DNA of 30,583 nucleotides, from contig JADGJA010000202.1 in the NCBI GenBank assembly GCA_027596035.1, positions 1 to 30,583 of the forward strand, in the 5' to 3' direction. A program made the translations under genes and the position numbers. Shown here in pieces: positions 1 to 10,187 of this stretch. Each line of letters begins with the position of its first letter. Position 1 is the first letter of the stretch. This stretch comes from Thoreauomyces humboldtii. Lineage: Eukaryota > Chytridiomycota > Chytridiomycetes > Spizellomycetales > Powellomycetaceae. The notes beneath the pieces are model-generated. The model searched no databases. It was not told the DNA's origin and saw only the letters and a list, made by a program, of their open reading frames with translations.

Positions 1-746
1 CCCCCGCGCCCGCTCCGAGCTTGAGCCGCCGTTCCTCCGCGCACTGCGACATTGACGGCTGCCCCGCGTGCGCCTCCCCGCGGCGCCCCTCTCCCAGTTC
101 CCCCGCCGGGGGGGGCGCGCGGGTCGGAGGGACCGTGCGTTCTGGGGTGCTCGAACTTGCGGTGGCTCATGACTGAATGGACGGTCAATGAAAATGCCGG
201 TTTGGAAGGGGGGGAGGAAAGAAAAACAGGTGAGACCCTCTGCTCTCTGCAGGCATCGGGGGAGGGAAGAGGCGCAGCCCTCCGTTTTTCTGCTCCAAGC
301 CCCTTGCATCCAAAGCCAGCCCAACAAATCACAACCCCAGGCACTGCACCACCTTCAACCCTGATCATCCTGGTACTCCACTCGAGGAAGCGCTTTTGTG
401 GGTGGCCAATCCCATTGTTGGTGCGCAATCCCATTGAGTCATCCCTGCACGCTAATATGCTCCAGAGACTCACGATGACGCTCCTTTGCTATCGGAGGAA
501 GATGGCTGCTGATGCAGACTTCATTCTTTGTTCAGTCGGCTGCAGTTCCTTTCGAGACTCGACAGATAGAGACATGTCGATTTCCCAGAAGCACTGAGAA
601 GACGGTGACTCAGCACTGAAGAAATGACTTCGTGAAGTTCCAAAGGGGCTGGAGTGATATGAGCGAAGCGGAAGGTTACGTACCATATACAGTACTGTGG
701 ATGAACAACAGAAAACAATGTTACCGGGCAGCGAAGATGGACCTCA
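1..746. other. No supported gene; GC-rich start and intergenic DNA
   Basis: The first ~130 bases are very C/G-rich, with runs of C and G around 100-120. Longer open frames cross 52-597 on the plus strand, but they show no recognisable domain, no sensible composition and no splice pattern that extends them. I see no RNA gene or repeat family here. It may be the flank of a gene outside the window or promoter DNA. Confidence 0.4.
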
Positions 747-1027
747 TCAGTTTGCCTGAAGCAGATGGCGGTAGTGGGCGACTTTGCGGCCGTTGAGGTT
801 CCCCGTTCCATCGGAGAGTTCGGTGATCCGATGCTCTTCTTCCTCGTCAGGTGCATTGAGCCAGCACTAGTCCGGGTCCGGATCGCTTGGCGTGAGGCCG
901 CGACCAGCAGGGCAGGAGCGGCGAGAAGCCAGCTGTCGAAATGGATGTGACGGCATTCACCCAGCACTCGCACCGGACTTTGAAATCGTCCCTTCTTGCG
1001 CGATCTTGTCGGCCCCATCTTCGACAT
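747..1027 (-). CDS. Possible spliced microprotein (57 aa), unknown
   Basis: This is a candidate small gene, not a recognised family. The model is complement(join(747..866,974..1027)). Exon 1 starts at the ATG at 1027 and encodes 18 residues with a basic cluster (TRSRKKGRF). The intron 867-973 (107 nt) has a GTGCGAGT donor and a GACTAG acceptor and keeps phase 0. Exon 2 encodes 39 residues: an acidic stretch (DEEEEH) and then a basic tail ending HYRHLLQAN before TGA. The acidic-then-basic composition reads more like protein than the overlapping frames do. It is transcribed away from the aminopeptidase gene, whose ATG lies 175 bases from this one, so the two could share a promoter. An unspliced reading of the same strand (to 521) is the alternative and looks worse. 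A short chance ORF cannot be excluded. Confidence 0.33.
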
Positions 1028-1202
1028 TTTCAAAATAGGGACTTGTTCGTGACCTTGCCGATCGCTCCATCCCTACGTCCGTCTTTTCCTGTTCTTTAAG
1101 AATCTCGTTCGCGAAGCTCCATCTCCTGCGCTGTCGTGTGGCCGCTTACTGTAGTTTCTGCCCTTGTGACCTCATTCTCTCCGCTTTCAAACCCCGCAAG
1201 TT

Positions 1203-2846
1203 ATGCATACACGCAGCATCTCCCTCTTCTTCGGAGCAGCCGCTTGGGCTCTTCTCACCACCACCACCAGCGGTCTGCCACTGGATCAGAAGGTCTTGAT
1301 CTCCAACGATGATGTGGTCGGAGACAGACGTCTGATTGCAACGTCGGAGACTGTGGCCGAATGGCTGACGGAGGAGGAGGTACGCAAAGAACGCCATGTC
1401 AGGCGGAAGGGAGACTGACTGGCCATGGATGATTGCTCAGGTCTTTGGCCTCATCAGGGAGACCAAGCATTTCGTTGATATTACAGACGGTATGTGGATA
1501 GTCGGAGTTTCAATTCAAAGCGAGGAACTCATTGTTGATCCATTCCTTCGCTAATGTGTTGTAGGCGACCTTGCGTGGGGAGCACCTTCGGTCGAGGTTC
1601 TCAAATCTACAAGTGAGTGAACTCTCAGCAACCATCTCCTCGCGGATCTATCTGCTGAACGATCGTCCCTGCAGCTTTCCCCTCGAAGCCGAACCACGCC
1701 GAAGCCATCACCCCTCTCCTGGCATCCGTCTCCATCCCCCGCATGACCAAGTTCCTCACGACACTCAGCGACTTCCACACCCGGTACTACAAGTCAAAGA
1801 CTGGAGCCGCTGCAGCAGAATGGATCGAATCTCAAGCCGCCGAGCTGGCTTACGATGCGAACGAGAAGGGAACCTTCAACGTCACAGTCGATGGGTTCGC
1901 TCACAGCTGGGGACAGCAAAGCGTGATTGCGCGAATCGAACCCGTTGGGGAGTGGCTGGACGACAGGGCCGTCATCATTTCCGCGCATCTGGGTAACGCG
2001 CTCCGGAATTCGGAGACATGATGTTCGTGGATCTGACGGAACTGTCTCTTCTCTTGCAGACTCGGTCAACCAATGGAATCCGTATTTCGGACGTAGTCCC
2101 GGAGCGGATGACGATGGTTCCGGTACCGCAACCATCTTCGAGGTCTACACGATTTTGCTCGCCAGCGATCTGCAGCTCGTTCGCCCTATCGAATTTCACT
2201 TTTATTCCGCCGAAGGTGCGGATAACTTCTTACTATCTGGCTCTGGAAAAACATGTTCGGGTGATCTAACGTTGCTCTTTGCAGAGGGCGGGCTTCTTGG
2301 CTCGCAAAAAGTCGTATCACACTATGTTTCGACCCACCAGCCCGTGCTCGCCCAGCTCCAGGTCGATATGACCGGTTTCACCCCCGACAACGCACCCGAG
2401 ATCCTTGGCATCGCCACGGATTACGTGGACCCCAAGCTGTCAAAGTTCCTTCAGATCGTGGCAGAAAAGTACTGCGAGGTCAAGTGGGGAGACGTCGCGT
2501 GCGGTTACGGGTGGGTACCGTCTTTGATGAGTGACTTCGGCTAAACGCTGAAACGTTTTCTTGTGCTGTTAGGTGCAGCGACCACGCTACCTGGACAAAG
2601 GCTGGTTACCCTGCTGCGTTCACCTTTGAGGCTCCGTTCGAGTTGCATAAGTGAGTGTCGCCCTCACTTCCATCTTCATGTCGGTTTCGCGAAATTCGTG
2701 CTGCTGACTTTTTCTTTTGTTCCTCTTACTAAAGCCCTGCAATCCATACGGCAAATGACGACTTGACTCACATCTCGTGGAACCACATGAGCGAGTTCGT
2801 CAAGCTGGCCCTTGCGTTTGGCGTTGAGCTCGGACTAACTAAGTGA
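1203..2846 (+). CDS. Secreted M28 family leucine aminopeptidase
   Basis: Zinc-dependent exopeptidase that removes N-terminal residues from peptides; secreted or vacuolar. Model: join(1203..1379,1441..1489,1565..1612,1675..1992,2060..2215,2285..2510,2573..2650,2735..2846), 387 aa, seven introns of 61-84 nt with GT..AG ends and phases that all agree. A signal peptide is visible at the N-terminus (hydrophobic FFGAAAWALL, then a Gly-Leu-Pro region). A propeptide-like segment follows (LIRETKHFVDITD). All di-zinc site residues of the M28E class are present: His196 in AHLDS, the Asp pair in PGADDDGSG (about 214-215), Glu249-Glu250 in YSAEEGG (general base and ligand), Asp277 in VDMTG, and His355 in IHTANDD. 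The Cys cluster around the CGYGCSDH motif fits the family disulfide. The length matches fungal LAP1-type enzymes. The gene looks intact. Confidence 0.93.
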
Positions 2847-3124
2847 TTTGCGGTCTTTCCTTTAATCGACTTTTCCTGCTCGTTTCTTTTTACTGGCGCA
2901 CAATATTCTTCGTGCCTGATCGAGCCAAGAAGAACCAATAACATGATCCTCATCTACGATACTACTCATGAGGAGCTGAGGAATTTATAGTGCGAAATTG
3001 TGCATTTATGTATAGGTATAGATCAAAGTAACAGGAATGAGGGGTATGTAAGCAGCAGTGATAGCAAAAAGTAGTTGCAATGCAGGTGGCCATAGTAGCC
3101 AGGGGGTTTCCCAAAGCAATGTAT

Positions 3125-4699
3125 TCACCTTGGACTTCCAGCTTCCCTGGCGGCTGAGTCTCTCAACCGATCGACGAAAGACGGCGTACCGCTTCCCGAG
3201 GTTCTTCCTAGAGCCCCACCAGCCTTCCTGGCCAACGGACTGTTCTCGACCCCTAACATCATCCTGTCGCGATGGCTTTCGACGCCCCGCGCGTCACTGT
3301 CCATCGTGTCGCTCTTCCGCCTCTTCCCGCCAGTGAGTTCCTCGGAGAGATACAAAGCGAGTTTTTCGTCTGGCGTCTCCAGATGCGATCGTTGCTCCGA
3401 AACCTCCAGGGTCGCAAGGCGGAGGACGTATTCCAGAGTGCTCAGAAGGGCGACGGGGGTGGTGGTGGGAGTTCTGGGTGGTTGAAGTGGCACAACCTGA
3501 GTGCTTTTTCCGCGCTTGGAAGAAGGTATGGGCGACGCAGCTCTACTTTCCTCGTCACTGTCGGACTCGCTGTCGTCCTCGTCATCCGAAGGACCTTCGT
3601 CCTCTTCCTGGATCAGTTCGAACGCGAGATACTCTGCCTCTCCAGACGAAGACGCGGAATGCGGTCTTCGATCCGGCGTGCCGAGGATCGCCACGGTGGT
3701 GGTCGAGTGCGAGGCGCCGCTCGGTCCTCCTCCGTCGTCCAGTTTGACGACCATGACGGGAGCCTTCGCGCCGTCGATGTTGAGGAGCTCACCCGACCGG
3801 GAGTAGTAGACCTTTCGAAGCGCCGTCAGGTCCACGCGTCGGATTTTCGCGACGGCCTTCGTTCCCTGTTCGTCGTCATCATGTACGCGTCCATCGTCCA
3901 GGTCCTCTGCGATCACCAGTTCGTACGCGATGTTTTTACTAGATCCGGTGACCCTTTCGACTGTCACGCTTGCTTTCGGATGATCTTCCTTCCATGTGGC
4001 GTCCGATCGACCCTTTGCCCTCGCGGAAGATCTGAAGAGCGAGTAAACTCTGACCGGGAACGCTCTCCCGACCTGCACGGGATTGGGAGGCTGAGTCGGA
4101 CCAAAGTGACGGTGGGAGTCGTACCTGGAGGACGCGAGCGCCAGGGCCGTGGATGCCTGAAGGAGTCGTGACGGAGAGATCGAGTCGGGAAGACGGGCGG
4201 AGAGGTGTGCTCCGCTGTTCTGAAGCGAGAGAGTGAGGAACGGGACGAGATCGGTGATCTGAGCCAGCACGGATTTGACGTCTGCGATGAGTTTGGCAGT
4301 CAACGCCGTTTGAGGACTGAGCTGATCGCCGGCTGGAGTGGGACCGGAAGAGACTGCGAGAGCCGTCGAGTCCGACACAGTGGCCGAGGCAGCTCTTTGT
4401 CCCATTTGCGCCAGACTGACTCGTAGATCGTTGGCAAGAAGAAGGACAGCCTCGAGCGTGGTGCTTCCACGGGCCGCCAGGATCTCGCATGTGTCGATCG
4501 CAGGAGTGACTATGGCGAGCTTCAGTTGGAGCGTCTTTTGCAGCGAGACCAATTCGCTGTGCAGGTGTGACTTGTCGGCTGTCGTGTTTGCGACAAACGT
4601 GGATATTTGTTTCACGGCATAGCCCTGAGCGTAAGAGAAGGCAGCTTTGGAGACGATCGTGGCGCCACTGATGGCGAGCGATGCGAAGAGCTGATCCAT
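3125..4699 (-). CDS. YRB30: Yrb30-like RanGTP-binding protein
   Basis: The 524-aa protein resembles the fungal Ran-binding family typified by yeast Yrb30. Those proteins bind Ran-GTP and inhibit RanGAP-stimulated hydrolysis, shuttling between nucleus and cytoplasm. Seen here: an N-terminal helix-rich block (residues 1-~190) with the family pattern, including AFSYAQGYAVKQISTF near residue 21, VTPAIDTCEILAARG near 64 and LANDLR near 87. A central beta-rich region follows (about 210-320; FPVRVYSLFRSS, ITASV-like strands). Then comes a long acidic, Ser-rich stretch (~362-385) and a disordered tail rich in Ser, Pro and Arg. No intron is needed. The start is the first ATG, and the size is somewhat above yeast Yrb30. 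It converges on the aminopeptidase gene; the stops are 278 bases apart. The family assignment is from remembered sequence pattern, not a search. Confidence 0.75.
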   Translation of the reverse strand: MDQLFASLAISGATIVSKAAFSYAQGYAVKQISTFVANTTADKSHLHSELVSLQKTLQLKLAIVTPAIDTCEILAARGSTTLEAVLLLANDLRVSLAQMGQRAASATVSDSTALAVSSGPTPAGDQLSPQTALTAKLIADVKSVLAQITDLVPFLTLSLQNSGAHLSARLPDSISPSRLLQASTALALASSRYDSHRHFGPTQPPNPVQVGRAFPVRVYSLFRSSARAKGRSDATWKEDHPKASVTVERVTGSSKNIAYELVIAEDLDDGRVHDDDEQGTKAVAKIRRVDLTALRKVYYSRSGELLNIDGAKAPVMVVKLDDGGGPSGASHSTTTVAILGTPDRRPHSASSSGEAEYLAFELIQEEDEGPSDDEDDSESDSDEESRAASPIPSSKRGKSTQVVPLQPPRTPTTTPVALLSTLEYVLRLATLEVSEQRSHLETPDEKLALYLSEELTGGKRRKSDTMDSDARGVESHRDRMMLGVENSPLARKAGGALGRTSGSGTPSFVDRLRDSAAREAGSPR

Positions 4700-5446
4700 T
4701 GTCTATTCGGGTTTCCGTCGCGGTGTTGGGTGAAACTGGTTCCTCCAGAGAAATGTCAGGTAAGCTGGGGTGTTCCGTCTAGACTGCTTTGGCAATCGGA
4801 CGCATACGAAGCTTGCATCCGCTCTCGCCCGAGCTTCATTCTGCAACTCCTTATGAGACCTATGGTAGCACCTCTCTGATGTTCAATATCATCCTTTCAG
4901 TGGCTTGCATCTCTCCGAGTTTGGTGGACGGATTGCTGGTATGCGCCTGCCATGCGCCTGCATGCCACGACACAAAGTCGAAAAAAAATGAAGGCCCATC
5001 TGCATCCCTCTTGTGGAGGTTCCCGGCTTTGGACGGGCTTGGCTGCATTAACCCATATTCACGTCTGAAGCCAACCGGCTGAGGACGTCTCCCCAGGGCT
5101 CCCTCCGTTTAGCTGGGTCCGAGAGTAAGACCCACGGGGTTCGACCCTTCGGACAGAAGGTTGGGTGGTCTGGCGATGGCGATGACTCACACCGTTTGCC
5201 TGCGTGCCTGCACGCCTGCATGCCATGCGCCTCCTGCCATGCGCCTGCCTCGCGACGCCGTCTGGATTGCTTTCGACGGTGTGGAAAGACTGTCACTCGG
5301 TAATAGGGAGGACGATATACAAGCTTCATTATGAAGCGCCTCTACGTCTTGTTCCTTAAATCTGGCGGCCATACAAAAAACGCTCTGACCCGACAGGGAA
5401 GCCGGGAACGGGACGGCCGCGACCGAATCTTTGTAAGGTTATTTGG
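4700..5446. other. Intergenic: Yrb30 promoter and 3' flank of membrane gene
   Basis: Both neighbours are read leftwards, so this 747-base gap holds the promoter of the Yrb30-like gene and the 3' end of the membrane-protein gene. Small ORFs here look like noise. The notable content is two clusters of a GCCTGCATGC-type motif at about 4941-4966 and 5198-5250, which share the 14-mer TGCCATGCGCCTGC. Confidence 0.5.
4941..5250. repeat. Two clusters of TGCCATGCGCCTGC-type short repeats
   Basis: Cluster 1 (4941-4966) and cluster 2 (5198-5250) are built from overlapping ATGCGCCTG, GCCTGC and CATGCC words. They share the exact word TGCCATGCGCCTGC and are ~250 bases apart, upstream of the Yrb30-like start. 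They could be protein-binding sites or simple-sequence drift. Confidence 0.4.
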
Positions 5447-7739
5447 TTAAGCATGTCCATTGATTTGCTTGATAGTAATGCTGAACACTCCCGTCTCGCT
5501 ATCAACTTTGCCCACCAACAATCGCTTCGAAGCGGCTTCCCGCAGCTTCTCTGGATTCGAGTCAACCCCGCCTGGCTTGTTCACGTCGTTGACGAACGGT
5601 GGAGGCGTTTGCTGCAAGAGCAGCAGCAGCGAGTGGATCGACTCGGTGACCCACAACGTGGGTGGATACAGATGCCTGGCAAAGGTCGCCTTCGACAACC
5701 GTCCGACGATGTGCACAGTCAATATCAGGCATGAGGAGATGGCGCCGACCAGCAAAATGAGTTCGCAGTTACTCGTAATCTGCAGAGACACTTTGAAGAG
5801 GAGGCTGGTGACGATGGTCTGTGACGTCGGGTCCACATCGAAGATGTCGCTGGCTTCCACGTAGGTGCTGATGAGAAGCGTCGACAGTCGCGCCAGAGCC
5901 TGTGTGATGGTAGCGAGCTGGTGATCGTAGTCCACGGTCCACCCGGCATTGTCCGAGGTTCGTTCGATCAGGCCAGTGAGGAGGTTGAAGCCGGGAGGCG
6001 ATGTGGACGATTGTGTGCACCTATATCATTGATCAGACAGCTCACGGGTGTGTATCAAATTAACACCAAAAAGACTGGTGTTAGTACTCACGGGAGTACG
6101 TCGCAGCTCATCTCCATCAAAGCCTGCGAAACGAACTGCGCGGTGCCATAACCCGTACCACCGCTCATATCAAACAGCGTCGGCTCGGCGGCATACGTTG
6201 CGTGCATCACGTACGGAACGATCTGCTCCATGGCGGAGATGACCTGTACACCTGCATTAGCGCTCCCCACCGTCACTTGCAGCTCGCAGAGCGCGACGCT
6301 AATGTTGCGCACATTCCCAGAGCCGTCCTGCAGAGGCAGATGGACAGTCGTCATGTCGGAGAACGTTTCCGCGAAATTGTAGGCGACCAGACCCACGTAA
6401 AGCGATCCACTGTCGGTGACAAAGGGCTCCGTATAGTCAGGACTCCGTGCTAATTCCTGAATTTGGACGGTCGGCGTTGTAAAAGAGGCATCGCGAGCGT
6501 TGAGAAAGGGAATACGAGATGCCATGATCTCTCCGTTCGGAAGCGTGAGCATCAGTTTGAAGGCGGAGCTTGTGGAACCTGTGACCCCGGCCGCCGACAA
6601 TGAACTGCAGGTCGCGGTCACCCCGACAGTGGAGAACACGCCCTCGAAGATATCCCCCGGCAGGATGTACGTCCAGTCGAACTGAAGTGCGCTATCGTCA
6701 AACTGCGTATTGGTCAAGTCAGGCAGCGTCAACGAAGACGCTACGATGGACTGGCAGCTCGTGTAAGCTCCGGAGGCCGCCGCTAAAGTCGATGAAACTT
6801 CTGGACATGCTTTCTGCGGAGGCATCAACATGGCTTGCTGCACGATCGGGTCGCACAAACGTCCGACACCGAAGATGGCGTCCTGAGCACGCGCTGAGAA
6901 CGTATCGGTTGACTGCAGCGGGCCATACGTTGGTACGTGACCCTGTGCCTTGACCGTGTTCACAGGACTTGAGGTAGACAGCAAGCCGATGCTTCCTAAC
7001 AGAGAACGGAAGTAAGCGTGAAGAAGGATGCGACTGGACCTGACGAACACCAGTACCAATTGCAACAATCTCAGCAAAATAAAAGAACAGCAGCAACGCC
7101 GTTATCGGACCCATTTGCAAATGCAGATCCTCAATGCCGCGGTAGTTATTGCTGCAAGAAAAAGAAGCTTCAGTGCAAGTGATCATCACGCACTTGAAAC
7201 ACTATCGATACCTGTAGATTGCGCTCCAGGCGGTAAGCATTTCCCTACTCGTCATGCCTCGTCCTGTCAATCGTCTCGCAAACAGGATTTGACAAATGCG
7301 TCTGACGAGTTCCATGGGCGCGGACAGCGAGATCTGGACGATCATTCCCAGCACAAGCCTGGCTCCAGAGAGATAATAACCCGGCTGCACCGGTAGCTCG
7401 ATCCCAGCTTTGCCTACCAATATGCTGGCGATGCACCTACGTGGGCAAATATCAAGACTCGAGACCACACTACGGCTATTGCAAAATACATACATACAGT
7501 CCTAGGATGGCCAGGTAGGTGAGAATCACGCCGAAATGCCATGCAACCACCCGCGTGATAGCTTCATTGAGAGCTTGTCGGCTGCCGGAAAATACCGTCC
7601 GTCGAGTGCTCAGATTAGATTTGCCGTTTCCGGGGTCGGTCGGCTCGGGAGCGTCGGTCCCCTCTTCTTCGTGTTGCACGCTTTTCAGAGAGCGCTCCGT
7701 CTTGGGTGCGCTGGATTGCCGCTCCTTTGCGCTTGCCAT
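5447..7739 (-). CDS. Unknown multi-pass membrane protein with large loop domain
   Basis: Not a family I can name. Model: complement(join(5447..6020,6092..6995,7051..7151,7212..7436,7498..7739)), 681 aa. The four introns are 71, 55, 60 and 61 nt, with phases that agree across every junction. The N-terminal ~60 residues are hydrophilic and acidic, probably cytosolic. TM1 is about 64-89 (WHFGVILTYLAILGL then CIASILVG, split by intron 1). A weaker hydrophobic stretch lies near 102-118, and TM2 near 171-195 (ITALLLFFYFAEIVAIG). About 380 residues follow with several Cys and many Thr/Ser/Val, like a lumenal or extracellular domain. The last TM is near 577-598 (CELILLVGAISSCLILTVHIVG), then ~80 polar C-terminal residues. 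The topology suggests a plasma-membrane or endomembrane protein. No enzyme motif is visible. Exon choice is supported by continuous hydrophobic segments across splice sites. Confidence 0.8.
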
Positions 7740-8185
7740 CGGAACTTCGACGACCGCGCTGCTGTCTTAAAAGTTTCCGATGTTTTCAGCCGCTGCTATT
7801 GCGATTAAGAATGCAGGGATATATAGCCGCAATGGCTTATGTAATCGTCTGCTCTACCGTACTGTGCAGCAGGCTTGACGTCGGAGCGCATCTCTGTCGA
7901 GCGGTCTCGATTGCAGCAGAAAATGAAGTCCATATGTTTCTCCTAGCCGTCCCAAGAGCAATGACCCCTGTGACTTAAAGTTGGGAAAGAAAGCAAAGGA
8001 AGCTCAGTCGCTTGTTCGCCAAAGGAATAACCGTGCCCATCGACGGTGTTCCCTTGGTCAGTTTTGTTGGGTTAGGCTCTCCGGTTTGCTCGTACTGACA
8101 TCCTCATCGTCCAGTTGATTCATCGCGATTCTGATTATGCTTCTATATAGTCTGGCACGCCTCCAGTAAGCCTGAGGGAGGAACC
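7740..8185. other. Intergenic: promoter of membrane gene, 3' flank of CHR gene
   Basis: This 446-base gap lies between two leftward genes. It contains short overlapping frames only (for example around 7706-7978) with no recognisable content. I see no repeat or RNA gene. Confidence 0.45.
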
Positions 8186-9891
8186 TCACGCATGCCTCCG
8201 ATCCCATCCCCAATGGGCGATTCCCACTAATCCACCGCCAACGATGACCAGCGGTGCCGGCACCTTCAAGAACCCGACAGCCAAGAACGTCACAGCCATC
8301 ACAGCCACGTAGAGTGGCACGTCGCCCAGCGGCCGCGTGCCGATGACACCCCCATCCGACACCTGGATGACCTTCTGCCAGAGCAGGTACGTGGCAGTAA
8401 AGACGAGGCCGACGGCGGCGGCGTTCACGCCTCGGAACATGGTCTGAACCGTAGGGAAACCTCGGGATCTACGCCAGAGGGGGAGGACGGCCGTCTTGAT
8501 GAGGAGACCTGGGAGGAAGATGCCGGTCCACGCGAGGAAGGCGCCGAGGGCAGCGGGACCCACCCCGCGGGATCGAAGAGATATGGCTCCGCAATATGCG
8601 GCGAAGTTGAAGTTTGGTCCTTTCGGTTGAGCGGAACATCAGACCTTGAGCGCAAGCTACGTTCAACTCACCCTCTCTCTACTTACCGGGGAGAGCGTTG
8701 ATGAGCGCAAGACCGAGCAGGAACTCGCTGCTGCTCGCCCATCCGGGTTCGACCACGTAGCTGTATAGAAGCGGAACCACGACAGGCCCACCCCCAAAAA
8801 TGACGGATCCGACGAAGAAGAATGTGGGAAGGATAGTGAAGGTGCGCGAAACATTTAGAGAGCGTGTGACGACAGCCGCTATGAACAGGACCAGCCAGCC
8901 GGCGAGAACGAGGAGACCCGTCTGCCATGTGTATGAGAACCGGATTTCGTCGACGACGGCTTGTGCGCCTTCGTCTACAGCCCTCTCGTTCGCAACCGGG
9001 GAGCCGGGTGTGTCCTCGTGATCGGGAGATACGCTGGATGATCGTTCGGGTGTGGTGACCTCGACCGCGTGGTTGGCTTCACCCAGCTGTCCCCGGGCAG
9101 CAACGCAGAATGAACATGTAAGGAACGTTACTCAAAGGGGATGGGGCCTTCCTTACCCTACGCGATTGGACAAGACTTTGCAAATATGTGACGCATCCCC
9201 CAAGGACCATGAGGACCGGGACGAGCCAGCTTCGCCCTGGAAACACGCTGGTCAAGGAAGCTGTCGCCACGGCGATGGACTTTGTCACCCGATCCCCGCA
9301 TATTTTGCTGCCGAGGTTGAAGCTGGCCAGAGCGATCAGAGCAACCGCCGTGGCACCCAACCCGTTCTGCAGGTACAGGACGGGAAAGGGCAGGGTGGAG
9401 CCCGGCGATCCGCCCACGAGGATTCCGACTGTGGTCATCACCAAGGCTCCGGGAATGCTCCAAATGAGAAACGCCCATATGGCGGGCAGGATACCGCCTC
9501 TCAGCAGGGCAACGGTGTATGCCATCTGGGTGGAAGCTGGACCAGGAAGGGAGGAGCTGATGGCAAAGAGTTCGGCGAACATGGACTCTGACAGCCATCG
9601 CTTCCTGGTGACGAAGAGTTCGTGCAATATGGCAATGTGAGCGGGTGGACCACCAAAGGTGATGAAGGCCAGAGGAAGGTAGTCCAAGGTAATTTCCAGA
9701 AAGCGAGCGGTGAAGGACGGGATCGGTGGTGGCAACGCGCTGGGGACGTCGGTAGGGGTCGCTATGGAGTTTCGAGACGCCTGAACTCTACGACGCAGAT
9801 GGATGGACTCAACCTCACTACCTTCCGCAGACATGGTGATGGCATGCCGAGCGTCTGAGCCGAGTGAGACCTGAGTTTCTGACTGCGTCAT
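8186..9891 (-). CDS. CHR family chromate ion transporter
   Basis: A 522-aa membrane transporter of the CHR (ChrA) superfamily, which moves chromate and perhaps related oxyanions. Fungal members have been linked to uptake, bacterial ones to efflux. Model: complement(join(8186..8619,8687..9086,9157..9891)), with introns of 67 and 70 nt in matching phase. It is the long form with two homologous halves. Half 1 has FGGPPAH at 79-85, then RKRWLSE, then the LPGPAST motif. Half 2 has FGGGPVVVPLL and NALPGPNFN, the latter split by intron 2, which supports that junction. A polar linker rich in Glu/Asp/Ser joins the halves (encoded around 8960-9086). About ten hydrophobic segments are visible. The N-terminal ~60 residues are hydrophilic. 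The start is the first ATG. It is divergent from the importin gene, with 296 bases between start codons. Confidence 0.93.
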
Positions 9892-10187
9892 CGACGCTAC
9901 GTCCGTTCAGTCGTGCGTGCGTGCGTGGGAAGATGGCGAGGACGACCTGGAAACCTGGAAACAAGCGGTGCAACTGCACAGAGGAGAGTGTCCGGTCTCG
10001 CCGCACCTTTTCTTTTTTGTTTTTTTTGTGGTTGTCTGCCAGGAGATCAACCTGAATCGCAATTAGGTTTTGCAACGCCACGTTAGCTCGCACACCAGCA
10101 GTCGTCCGTCGTCGGGTCAACGTTCTTTGACCATAGAGTCTCGTTCCCCAGGTTCTTGCTCAACCCCTCCGCACTCCCCCAGCAACG
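9892..10187. promoter_or_regulatory. Shared divergent promoter region
   Basis: These 296 bases separate the start codons of the chromate transporter (minus) and importin (plus), so they should carry both promoters. Visible elements are a TGCG-type tandem run near 9914-9930 and a T-rich tract at about 10009-10029. No clear TATA box is seen. That it regulates both genes is inference from layout. Confidence 0.5.

Noticed and set aside
52..597. 181-codon plus-strand ORF at the window start
   Set aside because: Composition is random-looking, there is no family signal, and it has a GC-rich artefact-like start.
521..1033. Unspliced 170-codon minus-strand ORF
   Set aside because: The second half is noise; the two-exon reading 747-1027 is more protein-like, though still uncertain.
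3272..4171. 299-codon plus-strand ORF opposite the Yrb30-like gene
   Set aside because: Antisense shadow with Arg-rich composition; the minus strand has the family pattern.
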